From Trematomus loennbergii (lineage: Eukaryota > Chordata > Actinopteri > Perciformes > Nototheniidae), in NCBI GenBank assembly GCA_012861695.1, contig JAAOOA010000152.1, positions 1 to 64,000 of the forward strand: 64,000 bases of DNA. Reading direction: 5' to 3'. Below the pieces are notes generated by a model. That model was not told the origin of the DNA and ran no database searches. It worked only from the letters and a program-made list of their open reading frames with translations. This document shows, one piece after another, positions 55,835 to 64,000 of this stretch (positions are counted from its first letter, which is position 1; each line of letters opens with the position of its first letter). Both the position numbers and the translations under genes were made by a program.

Positions 55835-58800
55835 ACACACACACTTTACCACTACACTCTCTCTTGACTTTCTCTCCTGCAGAAAGCCTATTTTCTCATT
55901 CTGTGGACCATTAGTATAATTGAACTCTTACTGCTCATTATAAACAGACTAAACTAGAATGAACAGTCAGCTGATCTCACTTGACTCTCGTACAAACGTC
56001 TCAATCCTTCTTACTTGCTCTCTATCTGCAGTGAAAATATTGAACACGACAGAGGAAATATGGCCTCTGAGAGACACTGTACCCCCCCTCTCTGTTCCAC
56101 ACCCCTGCAGTCACACAGCATACAGTACAAGTCAATGTGACCGCTGAGGCAGAGCATTTTTTTTCATAGCGCTAACGTTCAAAGCAGCCCAAACGGCCCA
56201 ATGAAAGCAATCTAATACCACAAATTAGCCTGTCACTTAGCCCGGATTATAAGCCTCACGAGGGCCACGGCTAAAATAACTTGAGCCTCGTTGTTCCGTG
56301 ATGTAAAACAGCTGAGAGAAAAACAGTTACATTTTAAAGCCAGTGTGCCTTGTGTAATTAAATAGATCTTTTTCTCCCTCCCTTTCCTGTGGCCATATTC
56401 AGGGGCTGCCTGGACCCCTGTCCGCTCTGAGTGTGGGAGAGGGCGACAGGGTGATTTATGGCACGATGCATTCAGGACCGCCGTAGTGTTGAGACACAAA
56501 GAGCGTAAACAGTCTGTGTGTGAGGATCAGGCTGCCCTCTGCAATGTGTCCTGCAGCATTTATTGGATATACTTACACCACCTCCCTCAGTCGTAGTTGG
56601 ATCTGACCCTGAATCAGTGTTTCACTGCCCTCGCTGGTTGACATATTCCAGGCTATTTAACCTCTCCGTGTTTGGTGCTGTCAGAAACCTCTGACACACC
56701 TGATATCACATTACACACATATACGTCCCTTTAGTTAAGTTCTAATGATCTTAGCTATTAGCTCTTAGCATCTTAGCCTCTCCTCTCACTCTCCTGTGTC
56801 CTGCAGGCTAACAGCTTTAAAAACAATTCCCCCATGGATGTGTATTGGTATGACCCAGATAGTTGATCTGGTGTGACCAACACATTCATAAAACAATCTC
56901 TTCCTTTTATGACAACAGGACAAGCTGACACACAGTGTCATAGAGCAGTGAGGACATCCGGAGTCCATCTTATCAAGGGAGATAGGAGCAGAGCTTTCTT
57001 TGAGCGGTTATTGAATGTTGACTATTCTCTTAGAACTAGCTAAATACTTGGGACTGGGTGAGAGAGCTTCAGAATTGATGGGAGGGAGTGGTATCACCTT
57101 GTTGTTGCAAATGTCTTCAATAAATCTTCAGTGTCTGACATCAGTTGGAGCTCTCCAGTTCTCTCCTTTTGTTCCAAATCCTTCATCCAAAGTGATGTCA
57201 CAGTGTGCTGAGACATCATGTAGTTCACGTATACATCCCTGCAGCGAGGTGCTTCAGATGAAGGCTGCAGCTCCTGGTGAGGGAAACACACTCTTTGTAG
57301 TTTAACACACCTCCATAGCTTGTCGTTTTGACATCATTTATATTGATACTAAAGTAACTGTGAGATTTGGAAACAAAGCAACAAGTGACTCAATGGTCCG
57401 ACAAGTTGTGAACAGGATATCTGTACAGTCAGATTATCTTCACCACTTCATTTGGAGTGAAATTGAATGGAACCAATGTCAGTAACAATCCTTCAAATGT
57501 GGGAGCTGAAACAGGAAGTTGGTCTTCACACTGTGGTAGATATGTCCAATGAACAGTTTGGTTATTAAGGCTACAAGTCTGTTTTCTCTTCCAAAGAAGA
57601 TTTAGTCAAACTCTGGGTCGGTTCCAGACTTCCTGTGGGAGGTCCGTCATGGGCCGTTTCCGAGCAGATCCATTGCAGTTCCAACTAAATCAGACCCAAT
57701 TGCAGGAAGTGAACAAAACGAAGGGATTACAGGATGCATGTGTGGATTTGTGCTGACAGGTGGATGACAGGTTAACATTAGTGGTACAGGATTTACAAAC
57801 ATTTCAGCAGAAGTCCGATGTTTGCTTAAGATCTCGGACAAACGTGATAACACAGAATATGCTAAAGGGTCCAATGACGTTTATAAAGTCAAAGGAGACA
57901 GGCTGCAGGAGAAGGGACGTGTGCACAAAGTGAAAACACTCCTCATGGTGGCAGCTCTCAAGACAAAAGCTCCCTTCTAACATGCCCCTCAGCAGATACT
58001 TCTTTCTATTTGGTCTGATTTAATTTGTGTAATGTAAACTGAACCAAACTAGATCAAACAGGAACTGAAGTATTCATTTCACTCTACTTCGAATGAGCAA
58101 ACTGGATTATGGCTAATAAAAGCGATCTTTTCTTTTCTGTGTTCCCCTGGGATTCATTAAAGACCTTTTCAATCATCTCACCTTTTACGTTAGCGATTGG
58201 ACTTCTTTGGAGCAAAGTGTTTTCAGACGCCACTCGTGTCACATACACTACCATTGTATTCAAACACTGTCCAACATTTATTGTTTTTCTGGGAGGGGGT
58301 ATGAAGTGTTCAGCTGCAGGTGAAGAAGAGATTTCTCAACGGACCCCGACTCACAACCCAACCTGCCTCTTTGCTGCAATGCATGCTGGTCTTTTTCTTC
58401 TTCTGTGGGTGTATTCATTGGCCTCTGGCTCTTCTTCAGTGGATTCCTCTCAGCCTATCTGTACAGTTGATGTTTGAGATCACAGGTCCATGTGTTTCTG
58501 TCGCTCTGACGCCTGCACAGAGGTCACAGTGCAGTCTGTCACATGTTGATGAGGGTGATGAAAGAACATTGCCGATCGTTCAGTGTGTGAAGAAGAAACG
58601 TTGTCATGAGGTCAACTGTTAAACATGTGGATGCATTTAAACTGGGTCGTGGCCTTTTCACATTGTTGCAGTGCGAACATTAGCCAGTAGAATTTGTATC
58701 AAAAGATAACAGTCTCTGGCACATATAAATGAATGGGTTACTGTGGGGGTCTGTGTTCTAGTCTCAATGGTGGAAGAGACGTGATGCCCTTGCTGCAACA

Positions 58801-59212
58801 TGTTTGTGTCACTTTATTGGATCATCAGACTTTTCGAGGACAGCTCTTTATCAGGAACTGCTTCACACTGTGAGTCTGTGAGCACATCAGAGATGTGGAT
58901 TTGAGATCAAACTGAAGGTCAACTTTGTAAACATATCTGTGGTCTGAGTTAGGGGAAGTAAGGTCCATTGCCCCCCCTCCAACGTTAGGCCTCTGGCCCG
59001 ATTTGACATTGCGCTGCTGTGATCTGATCTCTATAGTTACTCAGACAAACTGGTGATAAGAGTTTGTGATCATTTCTGGTTTTTATTTCCTGATATATTA
59101 CATTTGATTGCGTGTTTTTGTAAATACAAAGATCAGATTCAAGATTGTATCTGTTAAATGTAGCTTCATCTCCAATGAAGAGAACCATGATTTTAACCAT
59201 ATGACAACCAAC
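55119..59212. other. Non-coding, low-repeat region
   Basis: After a dispersed repeat (55120-55200), this is moderately complex sequence with a CA tract (55801-55844) and no frame that I can tie to a protein family. The stretch 55480-56500 is less AT-rich and lower in repeats than its surroundings and might be conserved non-coding DNA; that would need a fish alignment. Confidence 0.4.
55801..55844. repeat. (CA)n microsatellite
   Basis: acacac run interrupted once by cagaca. Confidence 0.95.
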
Positions 59213-59434
59213 TAGTGCTGCCAAAATGTATTGATCATGATTAATGACAAGATAAATGCTAGTATTTTGAGGAAGATAAAACTAATACAGGTGTGGTGTT
59301 GTAATAAAGAAATGCATGACACACTGTAACAGAAATCAGAGTTTACTTTATTATTACATGATTTATAAATGATTGGCATGAACCCCAAACAAACCTTTCC
59401 AGATGAATCACGAGCGTTAACGTTGACAGCCCTA
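59213..59434. mobile_element. Degraded hAT-like MITE, TAGGGCTGTCA family
   Basis: Right end gcgttaacgttgacagcccta matches the end of copies 1 and 2. The left end TAGTGCTGCCAAAATG is a diverged form. No target duplication is preserved, and most of the interior is lost. Confidence 0.6.
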
Positions 59435-59970
59435 AATCAGACATGAGACAGTTGTCAGAAAACATTTTTTGGGGACCCGATGGTATGACCATCAGGGGGG
59501 TCCTGCTCACAGTGGTGCGTCTGTCAGAATGAACCCTGAGGTCCTCGGCTCTGTGATGCTCAGTGATGATAATTATCTAACGGACATACGAGAGCCAGGG
59601 AGCTAATTAAAGAGTATCACAGTCGCCTGTCAGCTGTCCTCCTGTCGACGGTGAGGTGCTGAAAGTTTCATTAGACGTCTAAAAATAGATCCCCCCCCCC
59701 ATGCTCCGACACCTCACTGCCTCACCTTCTCCTCATCAGAGCCGGCTCTTCATGTTCCTCCACTCTCATGGGCTGCATCTAATCCGCCATGGGAATGTTG
59801 GGGGTCCGATCACACGGACAGGAGGGGTCTCCCGGGCCTGTCACCGGGGAGAGCATTTAGAGTGAGGGGTCGCTGGGCAGAAGAAACTAAAACTGGAGAA
59901 CTCCCAATCAATGTGTTCAGATCACACTGTCTCTGCAGCAGTGCACATCACATTTGGAGTTAGACACACA

Positions 59971-60100
59971 CTCTGTCCTGGTTCAGAACCCCTCGCTCTG
60001 TCCTGGTTCAGAACCCCTCGCTCTGTCCTGGTTCAGAACCCCTCGCTCTGTCCTGGTTCAGAACCCCTCGCTCCGTCCTGGTTCAGAACCCCTCACTCTG
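59971..60100. repeat. Short minisatellite, 25-bp unit, 5 copies
   Basis: ctctgtcctggttcagaacc followed by cctcg, repeated five times almost perfectly (one ctccgtcc variant, one cctcactc end). Confidence 0.97.
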
Positions 60101-61535
60101 TTTAGCTTCACAGAGAGCAGCCTCCTCCACAGCTTCATCACACGGAGCCTGTGAACATCACCGTGTTTTGATTGACACTTCTCTGTTGCTAAGTGTTTGT
60201 ATACTTTCCATTTCGCTTCAGCTCCATGTTGAACCTCAATATAAAATAACCTCTCTGTAAGGCAAGGATATGAAGCTAAATATCCCAGTTTTTTTCTGTA
60301 GCTTATTTCTGAACTTGTAATCGAAGTAGCACAAATAAGCCAGCACATGTGTGCAGTGCTCCTTATACCGCAGTATGCTCATAACCATCAAACACAACAG
60401 GCAATAAGGAAGGTTCATGATGCCCTCAACTAAATCAAATCTGAAACAGAAGACATATTCAGAGCCATGGTCAGCTGGGATTCAGTGCCAGTCCATATCA
60501 TTCAGGAAAAGTCCCAAGTACATTTCAAAGGTTTGCAAAAAAATCCTCTCTGTATCATAAACTATAATTGAACTGTGTCTGTGGGTATGTGCAGTTATTT
60601 GTATTTTCTTTTGTTTGGCTGAATGATGGTTAAAATAGAATGATCATTTTGGTTTTCACTTCATACTGAATTGTGAATTGCATGAAGTGATGAGCTGTTT
60701 TCTGTTTTATTTGACTGTGTGTGTGCGGACCCCAGGAAGAATAGCCAATGCTAGTGCTAATTAGGGGTGTTGAAAATAATCGTTTCTACAATGCATTGCG
60801 ATGCGGACGATTCGGTATCGATGCAGTGACGGAAGATAATCGATTATAGCGTAGTACGTTGCTTCCTGATTTTCCGGCCGCGGCTTTACTATAAACGTTT
60901 TTTTTCCTGTCACTTTAATATCAAATCGGTCGGTGACGCAGAGATCAGGGAACAGATGTGACAGCGGCACAGCAACACCAAACACAGAGCAGTCTGCTTT
61001 ATCCACCAACACAAGAACACCAGTCCAGCACCAACAGCAGAAGGACCCGCTCTGAATCACTCCGTGTCGCTGCGGCTCAGAGACAAAGGGATTTATGTTT
61101 TTCAAAAAGAATCGCGTTACATCATGTCAGGTTTTTGGTGGATTTAATTAAGTCTTGGATTGCAGAGTATGAATGTCCTCTAGCAATTTTCAGACGATAT
61201 ATACGTGTGTAAAGTTTGTGAAGGCAGGAGGAAAAAAGCTTCCGCGATCACCGTCTCCTCTCCGTTCCTCCAAACCCCGCCCCTCCCTGAAAATAATGAG
61301 TGACAGGCTGATAGTGACCCGATAGAAACTTTATTATTCACTTAATCACTGATTGAGATATAATGAAGCTAACTTAATCTCATACATTCATGGGATTTAT
61401 GTAACAGTAAGACAGAGAATGTAAGTGTGCACCCACATGCAGTATTTTTGTTTGTATATGCTATTGTAAATACTCCTGTTGTCTGCTGTGTTCAGACTCA
61501 AGTCCTGTGTGTGATGCCACATCAGGACATTCAGA
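60101..61535. other. Non-coding; one end of a possible hAT-like element at about 60765
   Basis: taggggtgttgaaaataatc with several atcgat motifs (60765-60850) looks like one terminus of a fish hAT-type element. I did not find its partner end. Otherwise unremarkable. Confidence 0.4.
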
Positions 61536-62174
61536 CGTCTCCCCACAGAGGAACCCGTCTCCCCACAGAGGAACACGTCCTCCCCACAGAGGAACCCGTC
61601 TCCCCACAGAGGAACACGTCTCCCCACAGAGGAACACGTCTCCCCACAGAGGAACCCGTCTCCCCACAGAGGAACACGTCTCCCCACAGAGGAACCCGTC
61701 TCCCCACAGAGGAACACGTCTCCCCACAGAGGACCCGTCTCCCCACAGAGGAACACGTCTCCCCACAGAGGAACCCGTCTCCCCACAGAGGAACACGTCT
61801 CCCCACAGAGGATCCCGTCTCCCCACAGAGGAACACGTCTCCCCACAGAGGAACACGTCTCCCCACAGAGGAACACGTCTCCCCACAGAGGAACACGTCT
61901 CCCCACAGAGGAACCCGTCTCCCCACAGAGGAACACGTCTCCCCACAGAGGAGCACGTCTCCCCACAGAGGAACACGTCTCCCCACAGAGGAGCACGTCT
62001 CCCACACAGGAACACGTCTCCCCACAGAGGAACACGTCTCCCCACAGAGGAACACGTCTCCCCACAGAGGAACACGTCTCCCCACAGAGGAACACGTCTC
62101 CCCACAGAGGAACACGTCTCCCCACAGAGGAACACGTCTCCCCCAGAGGAACACGTCTCCCCACAGAGGAACAC
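61536..62174. repeat. Minisatellite, 20-bp unit
   Basis: About 32 copies of cgtctccccacagaggaacN, where the variable triplet gives cac or ccc before the next cgtct. The left half mixes the two variants, often alternately; the right half is nearly all cac. Rare length variants (cacgtcctcccc, gaggacccg, ctcccacacagg, tcccccagagg). The unit lacks stops in several frames of both strands, giving spurious frames of about 250 codons. Confidence 0.98.
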
Positions 62175-63025
62175 TCAGCAGAGTGAAGGATTTAGTAGAA
62201 TAAGCATCCAGCGTCTCACTGGGACCGATGGGGGTCCTCCATGAACTCACAGTAATCTGCCCGGTTACACACAGAGTTGTTTTCACATGACGGATTCAAG
62301 TTTTTTAGAAGTTTGAAAAGGCTAAAAGTGAAAAAAAGGTTGGCTAACATATATATATATATATATATGATGCCCATGTCTATAATCACAAACACACAGA
62401 ATATTACAATCTATATAGCGACTTGTAACTATAGTTATAATCACTCACAGATATTCAAGGTGCTGTATATTTATAATAATTATAACATATATTTAATATT
62501 AAAGGGACTTTTCTAGGAAAATTGTGTATTATAATTCCCCATAGATGTGATCAATTATTATATTTTAATAATGCATTATCATGTTCTTTGGGGGCTTATA
62601 GTAACATAAAACAAATATCATTACATATTTAACAAGAACAAAACAGAAACATTTCATGTGTTTGGGCACATATCACAGTTAAGCCACATTTCAATCACGT
62701 TTTGTCCGTGCTGTCAATCAACACTGATCAATCATTACAGTGCTGATGACTGAGAAGAGCCGGCTCACTCAGTGTTAAACTCTTAATGAAGAAAAACAGA
62801 AAATGCATTCTGTCACTGCAAACAGTACAAAACCTCTTAATGATGAACTGAATGAAATAACAGAAAGAAAACTACCTTTGAAGGCATACTCTATTAACCT
62901 ATAACTATATTCCCTCGTGAGAATCAGCTAACTCCATTATTTCACAGTGTGTATCTAAATGTTGTTTTTCAGTTTGGCCTCATTTTGTGGTACTGATAAT
63001 TATTGCAGACCAGGAATATCACAAT
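62175..63025. other. Non-coding, AT-rich
   Basis: (AT)n run at 62349-62369; otherwise no gene or bounded element. Confidence 0.5.
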
Positions 63026-63616
63026 AGGCACTTTCACACCGCAGTACTTTTCCCACTTTAGTTCCGATATAGTTCCGAAATGTCGCGTTCACACCAAAAA
63101 ATCCGGAACTAAAATTAGTTCATGAGAACCTTTTTACCCCTTTTCCGTTCCTGCTGGAGAGCAGGGACTTTCGTGGGAGAAAAAGGTTCCTATGTCTGAT
63201 TGGCTGGGCGGATTGCAAACCACGCCCCGTAAAACTCCCAAAAAGTTTTGTGAAGCCGCCATTTTATTATCCTCGCATTAGCATTATTAGCATTAGCATT
63301 AGCTCAGCGCACAAACGCAGAGAGACTAACTTATGGCAACACAAAAGAAAACATGAGAGCGGTGGAGATGAGGAGGTGTCGGCGTTCTGGCGATTTACTC
63401 GGAAGGCTTCAGTAGAAGCTGCTGGGACTCCCAGCAGCTTCTACTGAAGCCAGTCCTCAACTCCGGGGACTTCCGGCCGGGGACTCCGGGTGGCAGTATA
63501 CACCGTGAAGTGGTTTGCAGCCTGCCAGTAAACCCAAAGCAGAAGAAGAAGAAGTGACGTCAGCGGCTTCATTTGCCTAATCCTCCCCTAGGGACTTATT
63601 CCGGTGTGAACACTGA
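63026..63616. mobile_element. MITE with GGCACTTTCACACC termini and a central palindrome
   Basis: Left taggcactttcacaccgcag, right gtgtgaacactg (complement cagtgttcacaccgg), with related phrases gttcacaccaaaa and agggacttattccgg inward. It contains gattggctgggcgg, ttagcattagcattag and the palindrome at 63405-63451. No coding. The ends are approximate. Confidence 0.6.
63405..63451. repeat. Perfect palindrome, 23-bp arms, 1-nt spacer
   Basis: ggcttcagtagaagctgctg continuing to gga (63405-63427), a single c (63428), then its exact reverse complement (63429-63451). It can form a hairpin or cruciform. Confidence 0.97.
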
Positions 63617-64000
63617 CAATTGAGCGGCCCGACCGAGCAAGGAGGCAGAGGCAGAACGTCCAAATACAACCCGGTGTGGGCATTTATTCATCCTCGACAC
63701 ATGATTCACAGCCTCAATATTGCTGTCCACCTGAACACAGTCAGCAGCCACCAGGATCTCACACCCTTCACAAACAGGAAACACAGAGCCTAAATACCCA
63801 CAGACTAATCAATCAACAAGACACAGTGAGGGGGGAGGAGACAACACAGGGCACCAGGTGCACACAATCAGCAGCAACAGACATGGGTGAGTGATATGTC
63901 AACTTTACACAGTGGTAACTTGTACAATTAATGCAACTTAACGTCATGATTTATACACCCTCAACATATTATTTGCACCCTGATTATTCTCAACCGCTGT
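63617..64000. other. Non-coding; dispersed repeat
   Basis: caggtgcacacaatcagcag and neighbouring sequence echo the repeat at about 51300-51480 in the opposite orientation. No gene recognised up to the window end. Confidence 0.35.

Noticed and set aside
61397..62286. Frames of about 240-260 codons on both strands over the 20-bp array
   Set aside because: Stop-free tandem unit; open in several frames on both strands at once.

Overview
This window is vertebrate nuclear DNA, almost certainly from a teleost fish. There are no prokaryotic gene strings. Instead there is one spliced gene with GT/AG introns, many long CA/GT microsatellites, five minisatellite arrays, and a dense population of short inverted-repeat DNA transposons (hAT-like with 8-bp target duplications, Harbinger-like with 3-bp duplications) and tRNA-like SINE or LINE tails of the kinds common in ray-finned fish. 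Calls of repeat family rest on termini and recall, not on a database search.

The only protein-coding gene I can support is the ETS-family repressor etv6 (TEL), on the + strand. Six coding exons are visible at 12390-12554, 25643-25777, 29025-29599, 29725-29867, 31475-31575 and 31673-31775. They match human ETV6 exons 3-8 in order and phase. Five lengths (165, 135, 143, 101 and 103 nt to the stop) agree with my recollection of the human exons. The PNT/SAM oligomerisation domain is split over exons 3-4, a proline-rich linker fills exon 5, and the ETS DNA-binding domain covers exons 6-8. The first two exons must lie left of the window or were not recognised. Exon 5 as given changes reading frame near 29470, as if one base were missing.

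Layout. 1-12389 (upstream, presumably etv6 intron 2): a hAT-like element (751-1352), a 4.3-kb array of a 20-bp unit (3314-7618), microsatellites and long polypyrimidine stretches. 12555-25642 (intron 3): a hAT-like element carrying a nested Harbinger-like MITE (13824-15052), a second MITE (15669-16395) inserted into the first unit of a 25-bp satellite, and then about 8 kb of that satellite (16396-24383). 25778-31672: introns 4-7 with a SINE, MITEs and a 139-bp CA tract that starts 2 nt inside the exon 6 donor. 31776-32190: 3' UTR with two AATAAA signals. 32812-33300: a CpG-rich island ending at a good splice donor, possibly the promoter and first non-coding exon of the next gene. 33300-64000: no coding exon recognised. 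It holds many transposons with intact target duplications (36639-37145, 41376-42186, 43955-44904, 50500-51291), a palindromic MITE family with four copies, a 57-bp array (53942-55118), a 20-bp array (61536-62174) and an almost perfect 47-bp palindrome (63405-63451).

Very long stop-free frames over the arrays (up to about 2,800 codons) arise because the repeat units contain no stop codon in those frames. I do not regard them as genes. I found no CRISPR, rRNA, canonical functional tRNA or other new enzymatic system. The most unusual content is the concentration of unstable tandem arrays in and around etv6.
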